A DNA stretch of 64,000 bases from Sporomusa termitida (GCF_007641255.1 NZ_CP036259.1:744001-808000); one strand, 5' to 3'. Numbered from the stretch's first letter, positions 16,182-24,784 are shown. Numbers and translations: made by a program. The notes: generated by a model from the sequence alone, not told the origin.

Positions 16182-16342
16182 AGTACCTTGACAAAGTCAA
16201 ATGTTAGGTTATACAACGCATCTTTTCCCGCACTGCTTCGTTGTCGTCACCTTACAGATTGCCGATCTGCGCGGTTCCTCCGCCTTGCATTGCGAAAAAA
16301 TCTACGTTGTCTAAACCTAACATCTAACTGTGCCAAGGTACT
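16182..16342. repeat. 161-nt palindromic (MITE-like) element, copy 2
   Basis: This direct tandem copy begins AGTACCTTG and ends CAAGGTACT. The first and last differences from copy 1 (G to A near the left end, C to T near the right end) are compensatory, so the terminal base pair is kept. It ends 30 nt before the metX start, so RNA polymerase released from the SAM terminator must cross both folds. Confidence 0.85.
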
Positions 16343-16372
16343 GGTTAAATCATTACAAAGGGGGCTAAGTTC

Positions 16373-17584
16373 ATGGTTGTTACCTTTTTTCCCGGTTTTA
16401 GATGGCGGTCACAGCTCAAGCTGGCCCAAATTGCCAGCCCGGAAGATCCTTTTACCCTGGAGCAGGGCGGTTGTTTAACCGAGATAACGGTGGCGTATGA
16501 AACCTATGGTACACTGTCTGCGGCCGGTGACAATGTCATCCTGGTGGCGCATGCGCTGACCGGTGACAGCCACCCGGCGGCCCACGGGCCCTATGATGAG
16601 CAAGGCTGGTGGGAACCGTTAATCGGTCCCGGGCGGACGCTTGACACCGACCGGTTTTATGTTATTTGCGCCAATGTGCTCGGCGGCTGCCAGGGGACAA
16701 CAGGTCCCGCTTCGCCTGATCCGGCTACCGGCCGGGCCTATGGCATGGGTTTTCCGGAGATAACCGTTAAAGATATGGTAAAGGTCCAGAAACGGCTGTT
16801 GGAAGTGCTGCGGATTCAGCACCTGGCGCTGGTCATTGGCGGTTCGATGGGCGGGATGCAGGCGCTGGAATGGGCGGTAAGCTATCCGGGTTTTATTGAT
16901 GCCGTTGTTGTGATTGCCGCCCCAGGCTATGCAGCCCCTCAGGCCATTGCCTACAATCGGGTGGGCCGCCAGGCGGTTATGCTTGATCCCGCCTGGCAAA
17001 ACGGTAATTATTATGGCGGGCCTGGCCCGGAGAAAGGCCTGGCGGCGGCCCGGGCCCTGGGCATGATTACCTATCAGAGCGAGTTGTCTATGGCCTATAA
17101 GTTTGGCCGGCGCACACGGAGCGGACAGTTTGAAGTGGAAAACTATTTAGACTACCAGGGCGCGAATATCGTTAAACGCTTTGATGCCAATTCCTATCTC
17201 TATCTGTTGCGGGCCCTGGATCTTTTCGATATAAGCGCCGGTTACGCAACGTATGAGGATGCTTTGGCCCGCATCGATGCCCGGATGCTGATTGTCGGGG
17301 TCAGTTCCGATATCCTGTACCCGCCGCATCAGCAGGAAGAATTGGCGGCAACCTTGCGCCGGGTGGGCATCCGGGCCGAATTGGCGGTGATTAACAGCCC
17401 GCACGGTCATGACGGATTTCTGATCGATTTTCAATTGCTCAGGCCAATCCTTACCCGCTTTATTGATGCCGCCCTGCCGGCGCCGGTTACTGTGCCGATC
17501 AGGCAATGGTTCCGGTTCCGGGCGTCCAGCCTGGCCTATCTCGGCGCCCGCCTGATGCCGGCGGTAGAGCTCCGGGAGGTGTGA
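16373..17584 (+). CDS. metX: Homoserine O-acetyltransferase
   Basis: The 403-aa alpha/beta-hydrolase enzyme transfers the acetyl group of acetyl-CoA to homoserine, the entry step to methionine by direct sulfhydrylation or transsulfuration. The nucleophile lies in GGSMGGMQALEWA, the catalytic Asp in GVSSDILYPP and the His in NSPHGHDGFLID. AAAGGGGG precedes the ATG. Regulation by SAM is clear from the S-box upstream. Other methionine genes are not adjacent. The leader of over 500 nt is extended by two palindromic repeats, which may add a second layer of control or reduce expression. MetX versus succinyltransferase specificity is not settled by sequence. Confidence 0.94.
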   Translation: MVVTFFPGFRWRSQLKLAQIASPEDPFTLEQGGCLTEITVAYETYGTLSAAGDNVILVAHALTGDSHPAAHGPYDEQGWWEPLIGPGRTLDTDRFYVICANVLGGCQGTTGPASPDPATGRAYGMGFPEITVKDMVKVQKRLLEVLRIQHLALVIGGSMGGMQALEWAVSYPGFIDAVVVIAAPGYAAPQAIAYNRVGRQAVMLDPAWQNGNYYGGPGPEKGLAAARALGMITYQSELSMAYKFGRRTRSGQFEVENYLDYQGANIVKRFDANSYLYLLRALDLFDISAGYATYEDALARIDARMLIVGVSSDILYPPHQQEELAATLRRVGIRAELAVINSPHGHDGFLIDFQLLRPILTRFIDAALPAPVTVPIRQWFRFRASSLAYLGARLMPAVELREV

Positions 17585-17711
17585 GCGTAACCCTTTCTCC
17601 CTTGTATAACTACAGGTAATTATGCCTATGCATAATAGATATTTTACTTAAGTGGCCGATACCTTTACAATCAATGTAAGCGCCAGTCATTTAGGTAAAG
17701 GGGAGAAACAT

Positions 17712-17879
17712 ATGCAAGCGTTACTAACATGGCTATTCGGCTATAAACTGCCGTCCAATGATAAGGGGTTAACAAAACCGGGTGTGCTTGTTGATAAACG
17801 GGAAAAAATTGTACCCATTCCTGTTACGCAGGACATAACCAGGACCAAGGAATTTTGGGACCGGGCTGTACCCTCGTAA
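17712..17879 (+). CDS. Hypothetical small protein (55 aa)
   Basis: The frame starts at ATG 17712 after GGGGAGAAA. The protein begins MQALLTWLFGYKL, continues with KREKIVPIPV and ends FWDRAVPS; it is short, slightly basic, with no transmembrane segment or Cys motif. I do not recognise it. It stands alone between metX and a LysR gene. A stem-loop with a T tract at 17923-17965 could be its terminator. Confidence 0.5.
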   Translation: MQALLTWLFGYKLPSNDKGLTKPGVLVDKREKIVPIPVTQDITRTKEFWDRAVPS

Positions 17880-17922
17880 CCACAAAATACTCTTGACAGT
17901 TATTGGTAAGGCCAGCCATAGT

Positions 17923-17965
17923 ATAAGGTATATAGTTCTTTTTTGAACTATGTACCTTATTTTTT
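17923..17965 (+). terminator. Strong hairpin with T tract upstream of the LysR gene
   Basis: ATAAGGTATATAGTTC (17923-17938) pairs with GAACTATGTACCTTAT over 16 positions with one mismatch and is followed by TTTTT. It may terminate the 55-aa gene. TTGACA at 17893-17898 with weak -10 candidates lies before it, so it could also act as an attenuator in the lysR leader. Confidence 0.65.
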
Positions 17966-17986
17966 GATGGAGGAGCATATTTTTTT

Positions 17987-18889
17987 GTGGACATTCTGCA
18001 TTTAACATATTTTATTGAAGTAGCAAAGCAGGGGAGTTTTACCAGAGCAGCCCAGGCACTTCATGTTTCGCAGCCGTCTATCAGCAAGATGGTGCGCAAT
18101 CTGGAGAATGAACTCGGGGTTATCCTGATCGACAGGTCAGGCCGGAAAACTAAACTGACTGATGCCGGCCAGGCGCTTTATGAACACGGGATTAACATCA
18201 TCGCTTCGCTCAACAATGCCGCTGCCGACCTGGATGCGTTGATCGGCTGCCGCAAAGGGCAGATTCGTATTGGGATTCCGCCAATGGTTGAGACGAGCTT
18301 TTTTGCGATTGCTATTGGCGAATTTAAGAAAAAATATCCTGATATTCTGATTGATTTAATCGAGGTTGGTTCGAAAGCGATTGAAAAGATGGTGGAAGAA
18401 GGTCAGCTGGAAATCGGGGTCGTAGTGTTGCCCGTTAAAAATAAAGCAAACTTTTCGCTGTTTGCTTTTGTTAAAGATCCGATCCAGCTCATTGTTCACC
18501 CGGAGCACCGGCTGGCGGCCCGGGATATTGCCCATATTACGGACTTAGCCGATGAGTCGGTGGTTATGTATCGTAAGGACTTTGCCCTGCATGACCATAT
18601 TATCGAAAAGTGCCGGGAATATGGTTTTATGCCCAGGGTATTGTGCGAAAGCTCGCAGTGGGATTTTATGGTGGAAATTGTGGCCGCTAAGCTGGGGGTG
18701 GCCCTGTTGCCCAAAATGGTATGTGCCAAACTGGCGGGTGGTGTTGTGAAAGCCTTGCCCCTGGCGGAGGAAATCAGGCCCTGGCATTTGGCTGTAATCT
18801 GGAAAAAAGATACCTATTTGTCCTATGCCGCCCGGGAATGGCTGAATTATACCGCCTGTTTATTTGGTGTTGACGTAAGACTGAAATGA
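17987..18889 (+). CDS. LysR-family transcriptional regulator
   Basis: The 300-aa protein begins with GTG after GGAGGAG. The N-terminal winged helix (residues 1-60) contains SFTRAAQALHVSQPSISKMVRNLE, and the effector domain (90-295) has two alpha/beta lobes. The helix SISKMVRNLENELG and overall layout resemble the CidR/YwbI-like branch common in Firmicutes. Target and effector are unknown; neither neighbour is divergently arranged in the usual LysR way. Confidence 0.88.
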   Translation: MDILHLTYFIEVAKQGSFTRAAQALHVSQPSISKMVRNLENELGVILIDRSGRKTKLTDAGQALYEHGINIIASLNNAAADLDALIGCRKGQIRIGIPPMVETSFFAIAIGEFKKKYPDILIDLIEVGSKAIEKMVEEGQLEIGVVVLPVKNKANFSLFAFVKDPIQLIVHPEHRLAARDIAHITDLADESVVMYRKDFALHDHIIEKCREYGFMPRVLCESSQWDFMVEIVAAKLGVALLPKMVCAKLAGGVVKALPLAEEIRPWHLAVIWKKDTYLSYAAREWLNYTACLFGVDVRLK

Positions 18890-19140
18890 AGCCGGACTCC
18901 AGGCCGGCGCAGAAGCGGCCTGCTGAACAAAAAAAAAGCCTTAGACACCTGGTCTTTAGGCTCATGACGTGGGCATATTTAATGCCTGTATATAGTTTAC
19001 ACTTTACAGAACTATAAGTAAAATACATAAAACGAATAGCTTTTATTACCTAAAGTTATATATGCCGTACTGCTGCTGGCTGTGGGGGTCTGGACGATGG
19101 TGCGGGTGCGGGACTAAGAGCAGGCAAGGAAACAACAATA

Positions 19141-19174
19141 AAACAGGCAGGGTGGCTAGCCACCCTGACTGTTT
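19141..19174 (-). terminator. Terminator of the signal peptidase gene
   Basis: AAACAGGCAGGGTGGCT and AGCCACCCTGACTGTTT pair over 17 positions with one mismatch, just after the minus-strand stop. The region 18890-19140 holds another weak hairpin (GCCTTAGAC/GTCTTTAGGC) and no convincing gene. Confidence 0.75.
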
Positions 19175-19180
19175 GCTATC

Positions 19181-19744
19181 CTATAGGGTCATGACTACTT
19201 TTCCGAGCACATGACTGACCGGAACGGGTCCGATATAGCGGCTGTCGCTGGAGTTGTTGCGATTATCGCCTAACACGTACACCTGGTTGGACGGGATAAT
19301 GACCTTTTTCGGAGCGGCTACCCGCATAGTTTCCTTGAGATAAGTTTCGTCAAGCAAGGTGCCGTTACGGTATACTTTTCCATCCTTGATTTCAATGGTA
19401 TCGCCCGGCTTGCCGACAACCCGCTTTATCCAGATATGATTGTCGACCTCGGCCAGTTTGGCAACACTAAGATAAGTGGAGACCGGGTCGGCCAGGTCGT
19501 CTTTTACGCTGCGCTCCCGGAACACACGGCTGTCAATAATAACAATGTCACCATATTCAGGCACATTGGCAAAGGTGTGGGACCACTTCGATACAAAAAC
19601 ATAATCATTGTTATGCAGGTTGGGCTCCATCGAGTTCCCTACTACCCGGGTGGGCTGAAAGACAAAGGCGTTAATCACAATGGCCAGTGCTAAGGCCACA
19701 GCCAGGCTATAGGCCCAGTCGGCAATTTCTTTAATGAGTTTCAT
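19181..19744 (-). CDS. lepB: Type I signal peptidase
   Basis: The 187-aa protein has an N-terminal membrane anchor (AYSLAVALALAIVINAFVF) and the S26 serine-lysine protease domain. The catalytic Ser is in GNSMEPNLHNND, the general-base Lys in WIKRVVGKPGDTIE, and box E is GDNRNNSSDSRYIG. It cleaves signal peptides of exported proteins at the outer face of the cytoplasmic membrane. AGGGGGA precedes the ATG. It is a single gene divergent from the CO dehydrogenase gene. Confidence 0.95.
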   Translation of the reverse strand: MKLIKEIADWAYSLAVALALAIVINAFVFQPTRVVGNSMEPNLHNNDYVFVSKWSHTFANVPEYGDIVIIDSRVFRERSVKDDLADPVSTYLSVAKLAEVDNHIWIKRVVGKPGDTIEIKDGKVYRNGTLLDETYLKETMRVAAPKKVIIPSNQVYVLGDNRNNSSDSRYIGPVPVSHVLGKVVMTL

Positions 19745-19902
19745 TATTGAATTCCCCCTAATATTAAAAGTTTAACAGATAGCGTTAGCGGGGGCAAGGG
19801 TTATTCCGAATAAGCAGTATGGAATTATTGACAGGCCTGTATATAAGAATACTCTTTTGGTAATAAACTAAGATCAGAAATCAAAGGAGGTACAGGACCT
19901 GT

Positions 19903-22029
19903 ATGGCTAATGATACGCTAATCAAAAGTGATGATACGACCAGCCGCGGTGATGTGGAATCAGTGCCTAATAAAGGCGATGCCAGCAGCACGAACAATCC
20001 GGACGGGCATTTTGACGTGCATAAGAACGCCAGGAAATATTATGATATCGAAAAAGCCCCGGCCTCTATGCCGGCAGTACATAAGTGGCAGCGGGAGCAT
20101 ATCAAGGTGCAGGATCAGTCGAAAGACGGTTTTCCGCTCAATGTCATTATTGATCCGGCCCTGCGCGAGATGTATCAGCATGTCCATGCGCAAGGTCTGA
20201 CCAATGTGTTTGATCGCTTTGAACAACAGGAGAAGATTCGCTGCAATTTCTGTTCTTCCGGTCTGTCCTGCCAGCTGTGCGCCAACGGCCCTTGCCGGAT
20301 CAGCCCCAAAGCCCCCCGCGGCAATTGCGGTGTTGATGCCGATGTTATGGTGGCCAGGAATTTTGTGTACCGCCATGTAACCATTGGCACCTCGGCGAAT
20401 ATCTTTCACGCCCAGCAGGCTGCCCGGGCCCTGAAAGCTGCTGCCGGGAACCCCGACAGCGGCCTTAAAATACGGGACAGTCAAAAGCTTTTAAAATATG
20501 CGGAAATGGCCGGCTTAAACAGCCGTGAGGAGTTAAACAAAGTCGCGGTTAATTTTGCCGACTGGGTGCTGGCCGATATGGGCAAACCCTACTGGGAAGA
20601 AGCCGCGATGGTGAAAGCATTCGCTCCTGCCAAACGCCAGGAGCTGTGGCGGAAGCTGAATATCTACCCCGGCGGTGGCTTCAGTGAGGTTGGTTTTGCG
20701 CAAACAAAGTGTATGACTAACCTCAACGCAGATGCTGTTGACTTTCTGTTAACCTCAGTCCGGCTGGGCATAATCAACGAATACCAGGGCTTGTTCGCCC
20801 TTGACATACTTCAGGAAATACTTATGGGCACCCAGAAAATCCGGGCGGCCAAGCAGAATATGGGACTCCTGCAAAAAGATAAGGTCAATATCATTACCAA
20901 TGGCCATATGCCCCTCACGGCGCATGTGGTTATTGAACTGGCCTCCACGCCGGAATGGCAGGATAAAGCCCGGCAGGCCGGCGCCAGCGGCCTGCAGGTG
21001 CTGGGCCATGTCTGTGAGGGGCAGCAGCTGCTCAACTATAGTGATACCGGGGCAATGAGCGCTTACGCCGGCCAGGAGGGCGAGTGGCTTTCGGAGGAAT
21101 ATCTTCTGGCCACCGGTGCCGTGGACCTGTTTATGTTTGACTATAATTGCACCATTCCCACCCTGCCGCTTTATGCCCAGCGGTTTGGCACAATGATGGT
21201 AAGTACCCATGAAGTCATCCGCATGCCTGGTACCGAGGTTGTCGAGTTTAAGCCGGCAGAGATGAAACAGCAGGCAGCAAAAATTCTCGATATGGCCGTC
21301 AGCGCCTTTGGTAAACGGAAAGCGGAAAATCGTGAGGTATATATTCCCCCCCATGTTTCCGAGGGCTGCATGATTGGTTTTAGCACCGAGTCGGTTAAAG
21401 AAGCGCTCGGCGGCACCTGGAAACCGCTGATAGATGCCATTGCTGCCGGTAAAATCCGGGGTATCGCCACAATTGTCGGCTGCACCACCGCCCGCTACGG
21501 CCAGGGTGGCAGTAATATTTTCCGCATTACCAAAGGCCTGATCGAAAAAGACATTCTGATTCTATCCGGCGGCTGCACGTCTTCGGTAATGGAATACACC
21601 GGCCTAACTAATCCGCAGGCCGCCGAAGAATGCGGCCCCGGCCTGAAAGAGGTGTGTAAGGCCCTGGGAATTCCGCCGGTACTTTCTTATGGCGCCTGTG
21701 TCGATATCGGTAAAATGACGCAAACTGCCAAGGAAATCGCCGATGCCTTAGATGTGGATACCAATAAACTGCCGCTTGTTATTGGCGCCCCGGAATATCT
21801 GGAGCAGAAGGCGGTTGCTGATGCCTGCACCGCCATTGCTTTAGGCTGGCTCGTCCATGTCGCCCCGGTACCGTCCGTTACCGGCAGCGAGCTGGTGGTT
21901 AAGACGCTGACCGAAACCACTGAAACCCTGGGTCTGGGGAAACTCACGGTCGAAACCAGTGCCGACAAGACGGTGCAAATCTATGTGAACCATATTGAAA
22001 AGAAACGCAAAGAGCTGGGCCTGAATTAG
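19903..22029 (+). CDS. cooS: Anaerobic carbon-monoxide dehydrogenase, catalytic subunit
   Basis: The 708-aa Ni-Fe enzyme interconverts CO and CO2 and is central to, or accessory to, the Wood-Ljungdahl pathway. Cysteines for the D and B clusters are C114, C117, C123, C126, C131 (in RCNFCSSGLSCQLCANGPCR). C-cluster ligands and surroundings are seen in GHVCEGQQLL, FDYNCTIPT, GCTTARYGQGGSN, SGGCTSSVMEY and YGACVDIGKM. The N-terminus is about 70 residues longer and polar compared with typical CooS. AAAGGAGGT precedes the ATG. No cooF, cooC, acsA partner or hydrogenase gene adjoins it, so this is a stand-alone CODH; electrons presumably go to a soluble ferredoxin. Confidence 0.96.
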   Translation: MANDTLIKSDDTTSRGDVESVPNKGDASSTNNPDGHFDVHKNARKYYDIEKAPASMPAVHKWQREHIKVQDQSKDGFPLNVIIDPALREMYQHVHAQGLTNVFDRFEQQEKIRCNFCSSGLSCQLCANGPCRISPKAPRGNCGVDADVMVARNFVYRHVTIGTSANIFHAQQAARALKAAAGNPDSGLKIRDSQKLLKYAEMAGLNSREELNKVAVNFADWVLADMGKPYWEEAAMVKAFAPAKRQELWRKLNIYPGGGFSEVGFAQTKCMTNLNADAVDFLLTSVRLGIINEYQGLFALDILQEILMGTQKIRAAKQNMGLLQKDKVNIITNGHMPLTAHVVIELASTPEWQDKARQAGASGLQVLGHVCEGQQLLNYSDTGAMSAYAGQEGEWLSEEYLLATGAVDLFMFDYNCTIPTLPLYAQRFGTMMVSTHEVIRMPGTEVVEFKPAEMKQQAAKILDMAVSAFGKRKAENREVYIPPHVSEGCMIGFSTESVKEALGGTWKPLIDAIAAGKIRGIATIVGCTTARYGQGGSNIFRITKGLIEKDILILSGGCTSSVMEYTGLTNPQAAEECGPGLKEVCKALGIPPVLSYGACVDIGKMTQTAKEIADALDVDTNKLPLVIGAPEYLEQKAVADACTAIALGWLVHVAPVPSVTGSELVVKTLTETTETLGLGKLTVETSADKTVQIYVNHIEKKRKELGLN

Positions 22030-22044
22030 TAAGACCGGCTAAAC

Positions 22045-22099
22045 AAAAAAAGATTGCCACGGCATTGCTTAGCAGCGGTCAGCCGTGGCAATCTTTTTT
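22045..22099 (+). terminator. Terminator of cooS
   Basis: AGATTGCCACGGC and GCCGTGGCAATCT flanked by A7 and T6-7 form a strong hairpin with an 18-nt loop. Confidence 0.88.
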
Positions 22100-22253
22100 C
22101 CGGATGTCTTTCTCCGGTATTCTGACGATAATAACGCCGTCGGTTCTGGGAAAAAAATTCGATTAGCTGTCGGAGATAAGCTATAATATAACTGTTATAT
22201 CATTACCCAGCCTGGTTGTATATTTGAGTGACGAAGAGGAGGGTTTTTCTTTC

Positions 22254-23099
22254 ATGCAAGACCATGAGCATAAAACAGATATGCAGGCGGTGTTAGAGGC
22301 CTTTAACCTGCTGGCGCCCTATCTCCAGCAACTATTTGAAGATGATGTTACACTGTCGGTGACCGATAAGCAAAAATACCTGACTATCCTGCACAGTCCC
22401 AGCATCAGGGTTAATGTCAAAGACGGCGATCCCCTGCCGGCAGGATCGTCTTCCAGCAAGGCTATTGCCCAGGCAGCGGCCATATCGATGGTAATACCCA
22501 AGGAAGTAGTCGGTATTGATGTGCGATCCGTTGATGTGCCGGTGAAAGACAACCAGGGCCAGGTAATCGGGACGATTGGTATTGCTAAAAGCCTTAACCG
22601 GCAGCGGGAGGTCTATAATCTGGCCAACAGTCTCTCCGCCTCACTCCGGCAGATTACCGACGGGATCAGCCATGTAGCGGCCGGTATTCAGGATCTGGTT
22701 ACCTCTAATAAGGAGCTGCTGCAGTATACGGATGAAGCTAAACATGATACCAAGGATACGGATGAGGTCGTGGCTTTTATTAAAAATGTCGCCGGCCAAA
22801 CCAATCTTTTAGGTCTGAATGCTGCAATTGAGGCGGCCCGTGCCGGTGAGCTTGGGCGGGGGTTTAGTGTGGTTGCCGGGGAAATCAGGAAACTCTCAAG
22901 CTCCAGTAACGAAAGCATAAGCCAGATTAATGCCATTTTGCAGCGGGTTCAATCCCAGGTTGGTTTGATTGGCCAGGGAATTCATAAGGCGAATGCGGTG
23001 GTCGAGGAGCAGGCCGCAGCTATCCAGGAGATAACGGCTTCCATTCAGGAGCTTAACGCCGCTGCCGGCATTCTGGAAAATATGGCGGAGAAGCTCTGA
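22254..23099 (+). CDS. Soluble methyl-accepting chemotaxis protein with short signalling domain
   Basis: The 281-aa protein has no transmembrane helix. Residues ~10-130 resemble a PAS-like sensor found in cytoplasmic Firmicutes chemoreceptors ([40 protein letters not shown]), and residues ~135-281 carry a short MCP signalling hairpin whose tip is [23 protein letters not shown] at 22224 is in frame, but GAGGAGGG supports ATG 22254. TATAAT is present at 22182-22187. The ligand is unknown. There are no che genes nearby. Confidence 0.85.
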   Translation: MQDHEHKTDMQAVLEAFNLLAPYLQQLFEDDVTLSVTDKQKYLTILHSPSIRVNVKDGDPLPAGSSSSKAIAQAAAISMVIPKEVVGIDVRSVDVPVKDNQGQVIGTIGIAKSLNRQREVYNLANSLSASLRQITDGISHVAAGIQDLVTSNKELLQYTDEAKHDTKDTDEVVAFIKNVAGQTNLLGLNAAIEAARAGELGRGFSVVAGEIRKLSSSSNESISQINAILQRVQSQVGLIGQGIHKANAVVEEQAAAIQEITASIQELNAAAGILENMAEKL

Positions 23100-23189
23100 T
23101 TCGCGGCTGCAGATAACCGCAGGCTAGGCAAAATGTAACTGGAAGCTCAGTGCTGTGTGTGCTGAGTTTTCTGCTGTGCATTGTACTGG

Positions 23190-23240
23190 TACCATACTGT
23201 AAAAAGACGAAAGTATTCCGGATTTTTTTACAGTATGGTA
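23190..23240 (+). promoter_or_regulatory. Perfect 16-bp inverted repeat upstream of the YitT gene
   Basis: TACCATACTGTAAAAA (23190-23205) and its exact complement (23225-23240) are separated by 19 nt and end 47 bp before the ATG. The right arm has no T tail, so an operator or an RNA fold in the leader is more likely than a terminator. Confidence 0.55.
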
Positions 23241-23287
23241 GAATCCTATTAGGGGTAAGATGAATGTAGGATTAATTGGAGGAATGT

Positions 23288-24139
23288 ATGCGAAATAAGT
23301 TTAATCAATACTTTTGGGTAGCTGTCGGCTGTGTTATCGCCAGCATTTCCATTAATGGGTTTTTGGTCCCCCATCACCTGCTTAGCGGCGGGATTTCCGG
23401 TCTGGCTATTATTTTTTATTTTTTGTTTGGCCTGCCGATCGGCATACAGATCTTTGTGATGAATATCCCGTTGCTTTATGCTGCCTACCGGCTGCTGGGG
23501 AAAGACTATACGATCAACACAATATTTGGCACCATCCTTTTTTCTGTGGCCGTCGATGGCACTCGGTTTTTTTCGCAGTACAACCTTATTGATGACCCTA
23601 TCATCTCCGCCCTGACCGGCGGGGTGATTTCCGGGATTGGCAGCGGCCTTATTTTCCGGGTCAATGGCAATGCCGGCGGACTCGATATCGTTGCTGCCAT
23701 TGTCAAAAAATACTATTCTCTTAATTTTGGGGTCGTTGGTTTTGCCATTAACTGTGTTATTATGGTGGTTGCCGCCCTGTTATTCGGGCTTAAGCTGGCC
23801 ATGCTGACGCTATTTGCCATGTTCGTCACCGCTAACCTGACCGATAAGGTGGTAGAGGGCTTTAACCGCAGGAAAACGGTCTTTATCGTTTCCTACAATA
23901 CTGACAGTATTGTTTCGTCCATCCTAAAAGAGGTGGGGCGGGGGGTTACTATCCTTAACGGCGAAGGCGCTTTTACCCATCAAAGCAAGCAGGTGCTGTT
24001 TGTCGTCGTCAGTCTTACCCAGATTGCGAAGATTAAACAGCTTGTCCACGAGTCTGATCCCCAGGCGTTTATGATTGTTCAGGATGCGGCTGAAGTTATG
24101 GGGCGGGGCTTTACGCTGCCGAACTCCAGACAACTATGA
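23288..24139 (+). CDS. YitT family membrane protein (DUF161/DUF2179)
   Basis: The 283-aa protein has five to six transmembrane helices in residues 1-200 (SINGFLVPHHLLSGGISGLAI, GGVISGIGSGLIFRVNGNAGG) followed by a cytosolic DUF2179 domain (VFIVSYNTDSIVSSILKEVG, GRGVTILNGEGAF). YitT proteins are widespread in Firmicutes and their transported substrate is not established. Start ATG 23288 follows TTGGAGG; the frame opens four codons earlier. It is single-cistron, with a striking inverted repeat in its upstream region. Confidence 0.9.
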   Translation: MRNKFNQYFWVAVGCVIASISINGFLVPHHLLSGGISGLAIIFYFLFGLPIGIQIFVMNIPLLYAAYRLLGKDYTINTIFGTILFSVAVDGTRFFSQYNLIDDPIISALTGGVISGIGSGLIFRVNGNAGGLDIVAAIVKKYYSLNFGVVGFAINCVIMVVAALLFGLKLAMLTLFAMFVTANLTDKVVEGFNRRKTVFIVSYNTDSIVSSILKEVGRGVTILNGEGAFTHQSKQVLFVVVSLTQIAKIKQLVHESDPQAFMIVQDAAEVMGRGFTLPNSRQL

Positions 24140-24253
24140 TGAGCGCAAGTTTGCCCAATATTTTCTCAGCTTTTTATTGCTGTCCGGCACTATTTGCGGT
24201 ACAATATTGCTATACGGCCAACCAACCAGAATAACTTCCTGGAGTGACTAGGA

Positions 24254-24337
24254 GGACAGAGCTTTTCGAGCAAAGAAAGGTTCGATAATTCTAGCAACTG
24301 ATTATGCCCCCGGGAAGCTCCTTCTAACCGGATGTCC
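24254..24337 (+). ncRNA. Candidate structured leader RNA upstream of a 35-aa membrane peptide
   Basis: GGACA (24254-24258) pairs with TGTCC (24333-24337), and directly inside it GAGCTT (24259-24264) pairs with AAGCTC (24315-24320), leaving a 12-nt one-sided internal loop (CTTCTAACCGGA) and a ~50-nt apical region. A small TCCT/AGGA hairpin precedes it. It ends about 13 nt before GGAGGT of the small gene, a position where ligand-dependent folding could expose or hide the ribosome-binding site. I could not match it to a riboswitch class I know. Confidence 0.45.
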
Positions 24338-24365
24338 GCCTTCAAATAAACGGAGGTGCATTCGT

Positions 24366-24473
24366 ATGAGCGGACAGGAGATTATGTTGTTAGTACTGGT
24401 GGGGGTTGGCTGGACAGTGGCATTGTATTATAAGTCATGTAAGCTTCTTGGTATTAATACCAAAAAACAATAA
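24366..24473 (+). CDS. Small single-pass membrane protein (35 aa)
   Basis: ATG 24366 follows CGGAGGTG at good spacing. After a short polar start (MSGQEI) comes one hydrophobic helix (MLLVLVGVGWTVALYY) and a basic, Lys-rich tail ending NTKKQ. An intrinsic terminator follows 16 nt later, so this is a self-contained gene. Function is unknown. The well-formed expression signals and the structured leader argue that it is real. Confidence 0.65.
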   Translation: MSGQEIMLLVLVGVGWTVALYYKSCKLLGINTKKQ

Positions 24474-24488
24474 AGTATGTGAATCTAC

Positions 24489-24528
24489 AAAAATCACCAT
24501 TTATGAGATGTTAATGGTGATTTTTTGT
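24489..24528 (+). terminator. Terminator of the 35-aa gene
   Basis: AAAAATCACCA and TGGTGATTTTTT form the stem, followed by GTTT. Confidence 0.8.
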
Positions 24529-24541
24529 TTATAATTTTAGC

Positions 24542-24603
24542 CAATCTTTAACGAATATATAGTCTTAATAAAGATTGACAGTTTATCAGTATATATTTAA
24601 AAT
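24542..24603 (+). promoter_or_regulatory. Catalase promoter with overlapping inverted repeat
   Basis: TTGACA (24575-24580), 17-nt spacer, TAAAAT (24598-24603). CAATCTTTA (24542-24550) and TAAAGATTG (24569-24577) form a perfect 9-bp inverted repeat whose right arm overlaps the -35, a likely operator. It is not a textbook PerR box. Confidence 0.55.
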
Positions 24604-24685
24604 AATGGTACAAGGTTATATAATTTTCCAATATTTTAATTAAAAAAAGAAATCTGTAAAAAAAAATTGTGGTCTGGTAGCGTAG

Positions 24686-24715
24686 TTAGATATAAGGAGG
24701 TGAAAAAGTATCTAA
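24686..24715 (+). promoter_or_regulatory. Inverted repeat enclosing an orphan Shine-Dalgarno in the catalase leader
   Basis: TTAGATA (24686-24692) and TATCTAA (24709-24715) flank AAGGAGGTG, which has no sensible start codon after it. The remaining leader to 24784 is AT-rich with no other element that I can name. Confidence 0.3.
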
Positions 24716-24784
24716 TATAAATATCTGAAATCAGGCATAAGCCATTAAAGTAATCACTAAATAAAATTTGGAGGCTGAGTGTGT

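Noticed and set aside
16021-16342. CRISPR-like repeats
   Set aside because: There are only two contiguous long units with no spacers; the internal inverted ends point to a palindromic element instead.
16188-16478. A 96-aa open frame across the second palindromic repeat into metX
   Set aside because: It starts inside the repeat and overlaps the metX start in another frame; it is only an artefact of the repeat sequence.
19040-19117. A short plus-strand frame ending LLLAVGVWTMVRVRD, looking like one transmembrane helix
   Set aside because: It has no start codon or ribosome-binding site and an upstream in-frame stop at 19037-19039; too short to call.
24270-24300. GGTTCGATAATTC, which resembles a tRNA T-loop
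   Set aside because: No acceptor, D or anticodon stem fits around it; it is part of the leader fold described.
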